NCBI RefSeq assembly: GCF_017571525.1
Contig: NZ_JAGETY010000013.1
Coordinates: forward strand, 62,001 to 126,000
Origin: Hymenobacter sp. BT559
GTDB lineage: Bacteria > Bacteroidota > Bacteroidia > Cytophagales > Hymenobacteraceae
Length of the DNA: 64,000 nt
Reading direction: 5' to 3'
The position numbers were made by a program, and so were the translations under genes. The notes under the pieces were generated by a model. It searched no databases, had not been told where the DNA came from, and saw only the letters and a program-made list of their open reading frames with translations. Positions 49,781 to 58,671 of this stretch are shown piece after piece (the first letter of the stretch is position 1; each line of letters starts with the position of its first letter).

Positions 49781-51337
49781 CTACGAGGCGCTAGGCTCCG
49801 TTTTTTCCTGAGCCACCACCTCGGGGCGCATCTGCGGGAAGAAGAGCACGTCCTGAATGGAGTGCGAATTGGTCATAATCATGCTCAGGCGGTCGATGCC
49901 GATGCCCAGGCCCGCCGTGGGCGGCATGCCATATTCGAGGGCACGCAGGAAGTCTTCGTCGAGCACCATGGCTTCGGTGTCGCCGCGCTTGCCGAGCTCC
50001 AGCTGGTCCTCGAAGCGCTGGCGCTGGTCGATGGGGTCGTTGAGCTCCGAGAAGGCGTTGCAGATTTCCTTGCCGTTGCAGATGGCTTCGAAGCGCTCCA
50101 CGAGGCCGGGGTGGTCGCGGTGCTTCTTGGCCAGCGGCGACATCTCTACCGGGTAGTCGGTAATAAACGTGGGCTGGATGAGCTTAGGCTCGACGTGCTC
50201 GCCAAAAATCTCGTCAATGATTTTCGACTTGCCCATGCTCGGGTCGAGGCCCACTTTCAGGGTTTTAGCCGTTTCGCGCAGCGCGGCCTCGTCCATCTCG
50301 CCGATAGCCACACCGGTAAACTTCTCGATGGCCTCAAACATGGTGTAGCGCTGCCAGGGGCGCTGGAAGTTGATGACGTTTTCGCCCACCTGCACTTCGG
50401 TTTTGCCGTGCAGGGCTAGCGCCACGCGCTCTACCATTTCCTCCACCAGGTCCATCATCCAGGCGTAGTCCTTGTAGGCCACGTAGAGCTCCATCTGGGT
50501 GAACTCGGGATTGTGGAAGCGCGACATGCCCTCGTTGCGGAAGTCCTTCGAGAACTCGTACACGCCATCGAAGCCGCCCACGATGAGGCGCTTGAGGTAC
50601 AACTCGTTGGCAATGCGCAGGTACAGCGTCATGTCCAGGGTGTTGTGGTGCGTTTTGAAGGGCCTAGCCGCCGCGCCGCCATAGAGCGGCTGCAGAATCG
50701 GCGTTTCAACTTCCAGGTAGCCCTTATCGTTCAGGTAGTTGCGCATGGCTTGCACCAACTGCGTCCGCTTGATGAAGGTGTCGCGCACCTGCGGGTTCAC
50801 CACCAGGTCTACGTAGCGCTGGCGGTAGCGCACCTCGGGGTCGGTGAAGGCGTCATACACTACTTTCTGACCCGTAGCCTCGTCAACACGCTCCTTCACT
50901 ACCGGCAGCGGGCGCAGGGCCTTGGCCAGCACTTTCAGCTCGGTTACGTGAATGGACGTTTCGCCCACTTGCGTCTTAAATACGTGGCCTTTCACGCCGA
51001 TAAAATCGCCGAGGTCGAGCAGCTTTTTGAAAACCGTATTGTACAGCGTCTTATCCTCGCCGGGGCAAATCTCGTCGCGGTTTACGTAGAGCTGAATGCG
51101 GCCCGACGAGTCCATGAGCTCCGCGAACGAAGCCTTGCCCATCACGCGCACCGACATAAGGCGGCCGGCTAGGGCCACTTCCTGGAAGTTGTTGAGCTCA
51201 GGGTGGTAGTTGTCGTGAATTTCCTGGGCCGAAAAGTTGACGTCGAACAGTTCGGACGGGTAGGGCTCAATGCCAAGCGCCTTCAACTCGTCGAGTTTTT
51301 GGCGGCGCAGGATTTCCTGCTCACTCAGGTGATGCAT
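49781..51337 (-). CDS. lysS: Lysyl-tRNA synthetase, class II
   Basis: 518 residues. The enzyme attaches lysine to its tRNA. Seen: N-terminal OB-fold anticodon domain (VALAGRLMSVRVMGKASFAE, IQLYVNRDE), class II motif 1 region (FIKRTQLVQAMRNYLNDKGY), motif 2 FRNEGMSRFHNPEFTQME, and motif 3 GLGIGIDRLSMIM. A short C-terminal tail after motif 3 is normal. The start at 51337 lies 13 bases after a long inverted repeat, so its promoter must lie in or before that repeat. Confidence 0.97.
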   Translation of the reverse strand: MHHLSEQEILRRQKLDELKALGIEPYPSELFDVNFSAQEIHDNYHPELNNFQEVALAGRLMSVRVMGKASFAELMDSSGRIQLYVNRDEICPGEDKTLYNTVFKKLLDLGDFIGVKGHVFKTQVGETSIHVTELKVLAKALRPLPVVKERVDEATGQKVVYDAFTDPEVRYRQRYVDLVVNPQVRDTFIKRTQLVQAMRNYLNDKGYLEVETPILQPLYGGAAARPFKTHHNTLDMTLYLRIANELYLKRLIVGGFDGVYEFSKDFRNEGMSRFHNPEFTQMELYVAYKDYAWMMDLVEEMVERVALALHGKTEVQVGENVINFQRPWQRYTMFEAIEKFTGVAIGEMDEAALRETAKTLKVGLDPSMGKSKIIDEIFGEHVEPKLIQPTFITDYPVEMSPLAKKHRDHPGLVERFEAICNGKEICNAFSELNDPIDQRQRFEDQLELGKRGDTEAMVLDEDFLRALEYGMPPTAGLGIGIDRLSMIMTNSHSIQDVLFFPQMRPEVVAQEKTEPSAS

Positions 51338-51350
51338 AAGGGTTTCTGAG

Positions 51351-51557
51351 CCACGGATTCGGACGGATTTTTCGGATTACGCGGATTTTGTAGACACCCC
51401 GAGCGAAAAACCTGACAGCCACCCGCCGTAGCGGGTAGAATGTGGCTTTTAAAAAGTGAGCCGCAAAAGTACAACGCGAAAAAAGCCGCCCCTAAAAGGA
51501 GCGGCTTACTTTGCCGGTAATCGTTCACAAAATCCGCGTAATCCGAAAAATCCGTGG
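51351..51557. repeat. Inverted repeat, second copy of the CCACGGATTCG family
   Basis: A 27-base perfect core (51365-51391 with 51527-51553; GGATTTTTCGGATTACGCGG side) is flanked by CCACGG / CCGTGG. The element shares CCACGGATTCG and CGGATTTTTCGGA with 7659-7851, and again encloses a terminator. It lies between lysS and the upstream gene. Confidence 0.85.
51483..51507 (-). terminator. Terminator of the 369-residue unknown gene
   Basis: AAGCCGC / GCGGCTT with inner CCT/AGG pairs and a T run on the minus strand, inside the repeat. Confidence 0.7.
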
Positions 51558-51563
51558 TCCAGA

Positions 51564-52673
51564 TTAAGCAGCCATCTTCAGCTCGGGCTCGGGCTCGACG
51601 CCTAGCAGCGTGGGCTGCACGCGGGTGCGCAGGCGCTCTTGCACAAAGCTGTGCTGCAGGTGGGTCGGCAGCTCGCGCACCAATTGCTCGTAGCGCTCCA
51701 GGCCCAGGGCCTTGGCCACGTAGGTTTCGTGGATGCCGTTGAGGTAGCTCACAATGCTCAGCAGAGAGCTGTGGAACAAGCGGAAGTCAATGTCGGCCTC
51801 CACGTAGCGCTCAATCTCGCGGCTGCTCTGCGAGATGCGCAGGCGGCCGAGCAGGTCGAAGATGGTGGTGTAGCCCAGGCGCCAGGTAATCTGCTGCCAG
51901 TGGGCGGCTGTCCACTTATCGAGCGGCTTGCCAGTCTTCTGGCTGCGGATGGCCGTGTTGGGGTTAGCCTGCACTTGCTGACGCACGCCGATAGCCGTTT
52001 GCTTACGCGTAGTGCGCAGGAACTGCCCAATCTGGGCCTGTGCGTCAATCTCCTGCGAGGCAATGTGCAACCCGGCCTTGTAGCTGGCTAGCGGCAGGCG
52101 GTGAATGCTGAAGTCGCCATAAGCACCAGCAGCGTAGAACGATACGGGCCGCGGATACGCATTCTTCACCACCAAGCGGCCCACCTCGCGGCGAATCACC
52201 TGGGCGTTGTTCGAGCGCACGCCGGTAGTATATAAGAAGGCTTGCAGGCCCGACAGAATAGTATGGTAAGCTTGCGGGAATGTCCAGTGCAAGGCGTTGC
52301 GCAAGAAGTTCTCGTCGCCGAGCTCAGCGGTGGCGCGCAGCGCATACTCGGTGCTCCAGCAGGCGTGCAGCAGCTTGGTGAGCGCCGTCACGTCGGCCTC
52401 GGTCAGCTCAGCCTGGTGCTGCCGGAAGTAGGGTAGATGCGCTAGGCCCCCCAGCGGGCTCTCGCCCTCCTGAATGTGGTAGCTCAGGGCAAAGAAATAG
52501 TTGAGAAATACCTGGGCCGGAATAGAGCGGCGCCAGGTTTCGTCGGCCAGGCGCTGCTGCTCCTGCTCCTCGGGCGTGAGCAGCGCTTCGGCGGGCGAAA
52601 CGCTCATCACCGGGGCCTGATACGTGTCGGCCGGAATGAGCGGAATAATGCGGGCTTCTGGTTTCGTAGTCAT
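51564..52673 (-). CDS. Unknown 369-residue soluble protein
   Basis: From the ATG at 52673 (MTTKPEARIIPLIPADTYQA); an earlier in-frame start adds seven residues. No signal peptide or membrane helix. It seems mostly helical: QRLADETWRRSIPAQVFLNY, LLHACWSTEYALRATAELGD, FRLFHSSLLSIVSYLNGIHE. A segment FLRTTRKQTAIGVRQQVQAN is basic. No family recognised. The upstream region is AT-rich (52680-52790), unlike the surroundings, and the gene is transcribed alone between terminators. Confidence 0.6.
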   Translation of the reverse strand: MTTKPEARIIPLIPADTYQAPVMSVSPAEALLTPEEQEQQRLADETWRRSIPAQVFLNYFFALSYHIQEGESPLGGLAHLPYFRQHQAELTEADVTALTKLLHACWSTEYALRATAELGDENFLRNALHWTFPQAYHTILSGLQAFLYTTGVRSNNAQVIRREVGRLVVKNAYPRPVSFYAAGAYGDFSIHRLPLASYKAGLHIASQEIDAQAQIGQFLRTTRKQTAIGVRQQVQANPNTAIRSQKTGKPLDKWTAAHWQQITWRLGYTTIFDLLGRLRISQSSREIERYVEADIDFRLFHSSLLSIVSYLNGIHETYVAKALGLERYEQLVRELPTHLQHSFVQERLRTRVQPTLLGVEPEPELKMAA

Positions 52674-52800
52674 GCTTAGTAAACCGTTAGCCAAAGATTT
52701 TAGTTGCAGATTTGCTAATAAAAATCAAGGCGATTTGCTAAAAATGTTAGTGGAAGCATAAGTCATTAAAATAACATGGCATCTTATGCTGAATGGGCAT

Positions 52801-52837
52801 AAAAAAACCCCCTGGCTGGTAGCTAGGGGGCTTTTTT
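52801..52837. terminator. Terminator of the tail-specific protease gene
   Basis: CCCCCT / AGGGGG stem with A run before and T run after, between the protease stop and the unknown gene's start. Confidence 0.7.
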
Positions 52838-52903
52838 GTACATAACTAAAGAGCCGGTAAGTCGAGCAATGAGGCTGGCTGAGCGGCTACTTTAGCGAGG
52901 CGA

Positions 52904-55045
52904 TTATTGCTCGTCTTTGATAACGGCTACGGCTTCGCCTAAAGTGATATCCTTATTGAGGCCACGCGTGAAGCGCATGGCGCGGTTTACTTTCACCGAG
53001 TCGCCTCCGACGGCCTGGCGGTCGGCAGCCAACGGGGCTAGGGCTAGCGGGGTAGCCGTTTTCTGGATAGCCTCATACTTATCAGATTCGGCCTTGAGCT
53101 GGTGCTGCATAGCGCGATACTTGGTCAGATTCAGCGATACAAGGGTTTCGTTCTTGCGCTTGCGCAGGTTCTGCACCAACTCGTTCATCTGCTGGAAAGC
53201 CGGGTTAGTGGCCACGCGGGCCTTACTGTTGGCTTCGAGCTTGGCGTAGTTGGGCTGGTCGTCCCAGGGGCGATAGCTGGCCGGCTTTATCTCGTCCCAC
53301 TTCAGCGGGTAGTCCGATTCCTTTTCGCCCTGGTCGAGGTACGACAGCACGTCGGGCAGCACGATATCAGAGGCCACACCCTTGAACTGAGTCGAGCCAC
53401 CGGTTACGCGGTAAAACTTCTGCATCGTGAACTTGAGCGAGCCAAAGGGCTTGAGGCTAGCCAGCTCCGAAGGCAGGGTTTCGTCGAGGTCGATAATGCG
53501 CTGCACCGTGCCCTTGCCGTAGGTGCTGGTTGAGCCCATGATAACGCCGCGCTTGTAGTCCTGGATAGCAGCGGCCAGAATCTCGGAGGCCGAGGCGCTG
53601 TACTTATTCACAAGCACCACCAGCGGGCCGCTGTACTGCACGCGCGGGTCTTTGTCGTTGAGCACCTGCGTTACGCCGCGGCTGTCGTGCACCTGCACCA
53701 TGGGGCCGCTGGGCATAAAGAGCCCGGCCATCTCGACGGCATCGTTGAGCGAGCCACCGCCGTTGTAGCGCAGGTCAAACACGACGCCTTTCACACCTTC
53801 GGCCGTAAGCTTGGCGAGCTCTTTCTTCACGTCTTCGGCCGACGAGCGGCCGCCGTTGTCGTTGAAATCGGCGTAGAAGGCGGGCAGTTTGAGGTAGCCG
53901 ATTTTTATGCCGCTCGGGTCGTTCACAACGGCCGAATGCGCATACGTGTCTTCCATCACCACCACGTCGCGGATAATGGGAATAATCTTGGTTGAGCCGT
54001 CAGCCTTGCGCACCGTCAGGCGCACCTCCGAGCCTTTTTTGCCCTTGATGAGCGGCACGGCCTTGGCCGTGTGCCAGCCTTCAACGCTCACGGGCTCGGC
54101 GGCGCCCTGCGCTACCCGCAGGATGGCGTCGCCTTTTTTGAGTTCGCCCTGCCGAAATGAAGCCGAACCCGGAATGATGTCGGCAACGTAAATCAGGTTG
54201 TCTTTCTCCTGTAGCTGCGCCCCAATACCTTCAAACTGTCCGGTGAGCTGGGCATCGAACTCGGCCTTGTCTTTGGGGGCAAAATACTCGGTGTGCGGGT
54301 CGTAGGTATTAGCAATGACGTTGGCATAGTTGGCCAGCACCTCGTTGGTGTCGGGCTGGTCGGCAAACTGCTCGTCGTAGTATTTCAGCACGCGCTTGCG
54401 GGCTTCAACTTCCATCTGGGCGGGTGTGCGGTCGGGCTCGGCGGTGGCGGGCTCCTTGGCCAGGCTAGCCACGCGGGCACGGTCGTGGCGCTTGTCCTGC
54501 TCGTCCATCATCTCGGCCACGCGGGTCAGCGTCTCATACTTGAGCAGCTTGCGCCACTGCTCGCGCTGGTCGGCGGCGTTGGCCGGGAAGGTGGATTTTT
54601 CGAAGTCCGTCTGGATAGTCTCCTCGTTGTCAAACGTGAAGGGCTTGGCCAGAATCTCGTGGGCCAGCGCCTGCATCTGCTTGGTGCGCTCAGCCATGAG
54701 CTTGGTGCTCAGGTCGAGAAATTCGTGCGTGCCGCGCTTGGTTTCGTCGTCAATGTCCGTCTGATACTTCATCAGCTGCGCGATATCGGACTGCAACAGG
54801 AATTTCTTGCGGTAGTCTAAACGCTTGAGCGCGAGGTCAAACACACGCTTGCTGAACGCATCATCGATGCGCTCGGGCTGGTAGTGCGCCTGCGACAAGC
54901 CTTGCACGATGGTACCCACCAGCACTTGCTCTTTGCCGGGCGCAGCCTGCGGGCCACTGTGCTCATAAAAGCGGTAAGAAGCCAACCCAAATACGGCGGC
55001 CACCAGGCCAGCGTAGGAGCCAATTTTGAGGCGGGGGGAGAACAT
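52904..55045 (-). CDS. prc: Carboxy-terminal processing (tail-specific) protease
   Basis: 713 residues. Prc-type S41 peptidase that cuts periplasmic proteins near the C-terminus. N-terminal anchor LKIGSYAGLVAAVFGLASY; an N-terminal helical domain; PDZ at about 245-340 (GIGAQLQEKDNLIYVADIIP); the catalytic Ser in NKYSASASEILAAAIQDYKR and the Lys in TYGKGTVQRIIDL; and a C-terminal DUF3340-type domain. Long form, as in Escherichia coli Prc (about 680 residues). It may mature envelope lipoproteins or cell-wall hydrolases. Confidence 0.95.
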   Translation of the reverse strand: MFSPRLKIGSYAGLVAAVFGLASYRFYEHSGPQAAPGKEQVLVGTIVQGLSQAHYQPERIDDAFSKRVFDLALKRLDYRKKFLLQSDIAQLMKYQTDIDDETKRGTHEFLDLSTKLMAERTKQMQALAHEILAKPFTFDNEETIQTDFEKSTFPANAADQREQWRKLLKYETLTRVAEMMDEQDKRHDRARVASLAKEPATAEPDRTPAQMEVEARKRVLKYYDEQFADQPDTNEVLANYANVIANTYDPHTEYFAPKDKAEFDAQLTGQFEGIGAQLQEKDNLIYVADIIPGSASFRQGELKKGDAILRVAQGAAEPVSVEGWHTAKAVPLIKGKKGSEVRLTVRKADGSTKIIPIIRDVVVMEDTYAHSAVVNDPSGIKIGYLKLPAFYADFNDNGGRSSAEDVKKELAKLTAEGVKGVVFDLRYNGGGSLNDAVEMAGLFMPSGPMVQVHDSRGVTQVLNDKDPRVQYSGPLVVLVNKYSASASEILAAAIQDYKRGVIMGSTSTYGKGTVQRIIDLDETLPSELASLKPFGSLKFTMQKFYRVTGGSTQFKGVASDIVLPDVLSYLDQGEKESDYPLKWDEIKPASYRPWDDQPNYAKLEANSKARVATNPAFQQMNELVQNLRKRKNETLVSLNLTKYRAMQHQLKAESDKYEAIQKTATPLALAPLAADRQAVGGDSVKVNRAMRFTRGLNKDITLGEAVAVIKDEQ

Positions 55046-55231
55046 TCAGGAAAAAATTAGGAAGAAAGCCAAATGTAGGGGCCGCGCGGCGGCTTGCCGC
55101 ATGCCCAGTACCCTAAGTACGTCAAAAACGCCGACGAGGCTGCGAATAGTGCCGCTAAATGCGCTTCTTGCACCCTATTTCCGGCCAATCCCCCAGGTTT
55201 GTCGGCACAACCCGCTTATCTGCCTCTTATC

Positions 55232-56203
55232 ATGACTGCTGCTACTACCCGCGCCGCCCTGCTGGGCCTAGCCGTGGCCGACGCCCTGGGCGTGCCCGTT
55301 GAGTTTATCAGCCGCGCGGTGCGCCGCCGCGACCCCGTGACCGGCCTGCGCGCTTACGGCTCTCACCACCAGCCGGCTGGCACCTGGTCCGACGATGCCT
55401 CGCTCACCTTTTGCCTGGCCGAAACCCTGGCCCGGCCCGGCGGGCTAGCCACCGCGCCCGACCTGGCCGACTTTGGCCGGCGCGCCATCAACTGGCTGGA
55501 CAACGGCTACTGGACCGCGCACAACCAGAGGTTTGATGTGGGCGGCGCTACCCGGGCCGCCATCCAAAACCTCAAGCGCGGCGTGGCCCCTAGCCAAGCC
55601 GGCCCGCGCTCGGAATTTGATAATGGCAATGGCGCGCTGATGCGAATTCTGCCATTGGTTTTTCACCAAACCTGGCAGGCCGAACCGCTCGACCTAAATG
55701 CCGCCTGGGCGCTCACCGAGGCTGTGGCGAGTGTCACGCATGGCCACCCGCGCTCCACACTGGGCTGCTTTTTATATCTATTGGTAGCCCGCGGCCTAGC
55801 GGCCGGGCTAGCTCCTGCCAGTGCTTATGAGCAAATGCAGACCCTAGCCAACCACTGGCTGCAAAAGCAGGCAAAAGGCCAGGTTTTTTACGAATGGTCC
55901 AAGTATGGCGCCGTGCTGGACGGCAGCCTAGCCGACCAGCCCGAAGCTGACATAAGTTCTTCGGGCTACGTGGTGCACACCCTCGAAGCGGCCCTGTGGT
56001 GCCTGCTGCGGCACGATACCTACGCTGCCACGGTGCTGGCTGCCGTGAACCTCGGCGACGACACCGATACCACCGGCGCGGTAGCCGGCGGCCTGGCTGG
56101 GCTAGCCTATGGCGAAGCCGGCATCCCAGCCGAGTGGCTGGCCGGGCTAGCCCGTCGCGCCGACATTGAGGACCTGGCCGGGCGCCTAGCCGCGGCCGGC
56201 TAG
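55232..56203 (+). CDS. ADP-ribosylglycohydrolase family protein
   Basis: 323 residues from the ATG at 55232 (MTAATTRAALLGLAVADALG); 46 upstream codons have no family match. All-helical DraG/ARH fold with a binuclear metal site: LGLAVADALGVPVEFISR, GTWSDDASLTFCLAETL (acidic ligands) and NLGDDTDTTGAVAGGLAGLA (DDTDT ligands). Such enzymes remove ADP-ribose from proteins or small molecules. Cytosolic, alone; the next gene is convergent six bases away. Confidence 0.92.
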   Translation: MTAATTRAALLGLAVADALGVPVEFISRAVRRRDPVTGLRAYGSHHQPAGTWSDDASLTFCLAETLARPGGLATAPDLADFGRRAINWLDNGYWTAHNQRFDVGGATRAAIQNLKRGVAPSQAGPRSEFDNGNGALMRILPLVFHQTWQAEPLDLNAAWALTEAVASVTHGHPRSTLGCFLYLLVARGLAAGLAPASAYEQMQTLANHWLQKQAKGQVFYEWSKYGAVLDGSLADQPEADISSSGYVVHTLEAALWCLLRHDTYAATVLAAVNLGDDTDTTGAVAGGLAGLAYGEAGIPAEWLAGLARRADIEDLAGRLAAAG

Positions 56204-56208
56204 CCCGG

Positions 56209-57081
56209 CTACTCGCCGCCCACCGCCGCCTGCGCCCGCCGCGCCGTGAGCGTAGCGCCCGCGCTGGCAGCCATTACCAGCATCACGGCCAGCCACTGAC
56301 TGGGCGTGAGCTGCTCGCGCAGGAAAAGCCAGCCGCAGAGCGCAGCCGCGGCCGGCTCCAGGCTCATCAGGATGCTGAACGTGCGGGTGGGCAGACGCTT
56401 AAGGGCCTGCATTTCGAGGGTGAAGGGTAAGGCGCTAGACAGCAGGGCCAGTGCCGCGCCCAGCCCTAACAGGCGCGGGGTGAGATGGACTAATTGCCCG
56501 GCCGCCAGGCCGAAGGGCAGCACCGCCAGCGTGGCAAAGAGCACGCCCACCGCCACGGCCTCGTTGCCGGGCAATACCTCGGCCACGCGGCTGCCCAGCA
56601 CAATGTATACCGCCCAGCAGCCGCCCGCCGCCAGGGCAAACAGCATCCCGACCACATCGATGCCGTGGCCGCCCCAGGGCGCGATGAGTGCGATGCCCGC
56701 TCCGGCCAGCACCGCCCACAGCACATCGAGCCAGCGGCGCGAGCCGGCCAGCGCCACCACCAGCGGCCCCACGAACTCAAGCGTCACGCCCAGGCCCAGC
56801 GGCACCCTGGCCAAGGCACAGTAAAACAGGAAGTTCATGGCCCCCAGCGCTAGGCCGTAGGGCACTACGGCCCGCCACTGCGCGGCACGCAATTGCCCTA
56901 GCCGGGGCCGCACGGCCACCAGCAGCATCAGGGCCGACAGGCCGATGCGCAGGCTGGCTGTGCCCGCCGCGCCCACCACCGGAAACAACCCTTTGGCAAT
57001 GGCGGCCCCACCTTGCACACTAATAATGGCCAACAAAACGGCCGGCACGGGCGGCAACTGAAAACGGGAGGATTCGGGCAT
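56209..57081 (-). CDS. EamA family transporter (RhtA-like)
   Basis: 290 residues with ten membrane helices in two EamA repeats. The pattern VQGGAAIAKGLFPVVGAAGT, FLFYCALARVPLGLGVTLEF and ALLSSALPFTLEMQALKRLP, LEPAAAALCGWLFLREQLTP is close to RhtA, the threonine/homoserine exporter, though the actual solute is unknown. The neighbours are a sugar hydrolase and the ADP-ribosylglycohydrolase, so there is no pathway clue. Confidence 0.9.
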   Translation of the reverse strand: MPESSRFQLPPVPAVLLAIISVQGGAAIAKGLFPVVGAAGTASLRIGLSALMLLVAVRPRLGQLRAAQWRAVVPYGLALGAMNFLFYCALARVPLGLGVTLEFVGPLVVALAGSRRWLDVLWAVLAGAGIALIAPWGGHGIDVVGMLFALAAGGCWAVYIVLGSRVAEVLPGNEAVAVGVLFATLAVLPFGLAAGQLVHLTPRLLGLGAALALLSSALPFTLEMQALKRLPTRTFSILMSLEPAAAALCGWLFLREQLTPSQWLAVMLVMAASAGATLTARRAQAAVGGE

Positions 57082-57128
57082 GGTGGCACAAAGCTAGCCC
57101 CGGCTTTGGCCACCACGCCCCAATCGCG

Positions 57129-58550
57129 CTAGGCCAGCAGCGCTGGCTTTTCCTTGTACACCTTCCACAAAAACTCGCCAAACAGCGTGTTGGCCCAGGC
57201 AAACCAGCTGCGGGTGAATTTCTTAGCGTCGTCCTTATGAAATGACTCGTGCATGAAACCCGTGCCGGCGTGGGTGGCCTTCAGGGTTTGAATGCAGCTG
57301 CGGATTTCGGCGTCGTCGGTGCTGGTGAGGCCGCGCATGGTAATGGCGATGGGCCAAATCATGTCGGCCCCCACGTGCGGCCCGCCGATGCCTTCGGCCG
57401 CGGCGCCTTTGTAGAAGAACGGGTTGGCCGCCGAGAGCACCAGCTTGCGGGTGTTCTGGTAAATCGGGTCGTTGAGGGGCAGCGCGCCCAGGTAGGGGAG
57501 GGCTAGCAGGCTGGGCACGTTGGCATCATCCATGAACAGGCGGCCGCCGTAGCCATCTACTTCATACGCATACACTTGGCCAAACTCGGGGTGCGCCACC
57601 AGGGCGTGCTGGCGCAGGGCCGCGGCCACTTCGTCGGCAAAGGCCATGAGGTCGTTGTAGCCCTGCTGCTCGTGGTGAATGTCGTAGAGCATGAGCGCGG
57701 CCTGGCGCAGGCTAGCCACGGCAAAGAAATTGCTGGGCACCAGAAACTGGAGCACCGTGGCATCATCGCTGGGCCGGAAAGCCGAGGCAATGAGCCCGCA
57801 GGGCCGCACCGGGTAGCCGTAGCCGGCCATAGGCTGGGTATCGGTGGCCTTGGCGGTTTCGCGCTGAAAGTGGTAGGGGCCCAGGCCAGTCTTGCGCTGC
57901 TGCTCGCGGAAGGTTTTTACAATCAGGTCAATAGCTTTGCGCCACTGCGCATCGAAGGGCTGCTGGTCGCCAGTGGCTTTCCAGTAGTGGTACCCTAGCC
58001 GGATGGGGTAGCAGAGCGAATCGATTTCCCACTTCCGCTCGTGCACGCCGGGCTGCATGTCGGTGAGGTCGGTTTTCCACTCGCCCACCTTGGTTTTGTC
58101 GCCGTAAAACGCATTGGCGTAGGGGTCTTGCAAGATGCACTGCGTCTGCCGGTTGATGACGCCCGCGATGAGCTGGCGCAGGGCCGCATCCTGCGGGGCG
58201 AGCGCCAGGTAGGGCCACACCTGGGCCGACGAGTCGCGCAGCCACATGGCGTCGATGTCGCCCGTAATGACGTAGGTATCGGGCCGCCCGCCGCGCGTGC
58301 TGTGTGTCACGGTCGTGTCGAGGGTGTTCGGGAAGCAGTTATTAAACAGCCACCCTAGCTCGGGGTCCTTTACCTGGCGCTGAAACTCGGTGATGGCTGC
58401 CTCCACGGCCTTGCTGCGAAAGTGCCGCTGGCCGGCCGCCGGCCGCACCACCGGAAAAACCGGGGCCGCTAGGGCTTCTAAAGACGAAAATGGCAGCAGT
58501 GGGCTAGCGGCCAGCAGGCTCGCGCCCCGCACAAACGAGCGGCGATGCAT
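57129..58550 (-). CDS. GH125 family exo-alpha-1,6-mannosidase
   Basis: 473 residues from the ATG at 58550 (MHRRSFVRGASLLAASPLLP); the RRSFVRG run suggests a twin-arginine type signal. The frame extends 18 codons further. Metal-independent alpha-mannosidases of GH125 work on alpha-1,6-mannose links. Seen: GWLFNNCFPNTLDTTVTHST, YVITGDIDAMWLRDSSAQVW, KWEIDSLCYPIRLGYHYWK, GLIASAFRPSDDATVLQFLV and VDGYGGRLFMDDANVPSLLA. The enzyme probably trims mannan from yeast or plant glycans. It follows the GH64 gene on the same strand with a terminator between. Confidence 0.94.
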   Translation of the reverse strand: MHRRSFVRGASLLAASPLLPFSSLEALAAPVFPVVRPAAGQRHFRSKAVEAAITEFQRQVKDPELGWLFNNCFPNTLDTTVTHSTRGGRPDTYVITGDIDAMWLRDSSAQVWPYLALAPQDAALRQLIAGVINRQTQCILQDPYANAFYGDKTKVGEWKTDLTDMQPGVHERKWEIDSLCYPIRLGYHYWKATGDQQPFDAQWRKAIDLIVKTFREQQRKTGLGPYHFQRETAKATDTQPMAGYGYPVRPCGLIASAFRPSDDATVLQFLVPSNFFAVASLRQAALMLYDIHHEQQGYNDLMAFADEVAAALRQHALVAHPEFGQVYAYEVDGYGGRLFMDDANVPSLLALPYLGALPLNDPIYQNTRKLVLSAANPFFYKGAAAEGIGGPHVGADMIWPIAITMRGLTSTDDAEIRSCIQTLKATHAGTGFMHESFHKDDAKKFTRSWFAWANTLFGEFLWKVYKEKPALLA

Positions 58551-58615
58551 AAGAAAAAGCAATTGGGTAGGAGTGGGCAAAGATGCGCTAAAATCTTTTA
58601 GCAAACACCAGGAAA

Positions 58616-58644
58616 AAAGGCTGCCCGGACGCCGGGCAGCCTTT
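58616..58644. terminator. Terminator of the GH64 gene
   Basis: AAAGGCTGCCCGG / CCGGGCAGCCTTT, perfect 13-base-pair stem, 28 bases after the GH64 stop. Confidence 0.85.
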
Positions 58645-58671
58645 CGAAAGGTGCAGTAATACCACCCGATA

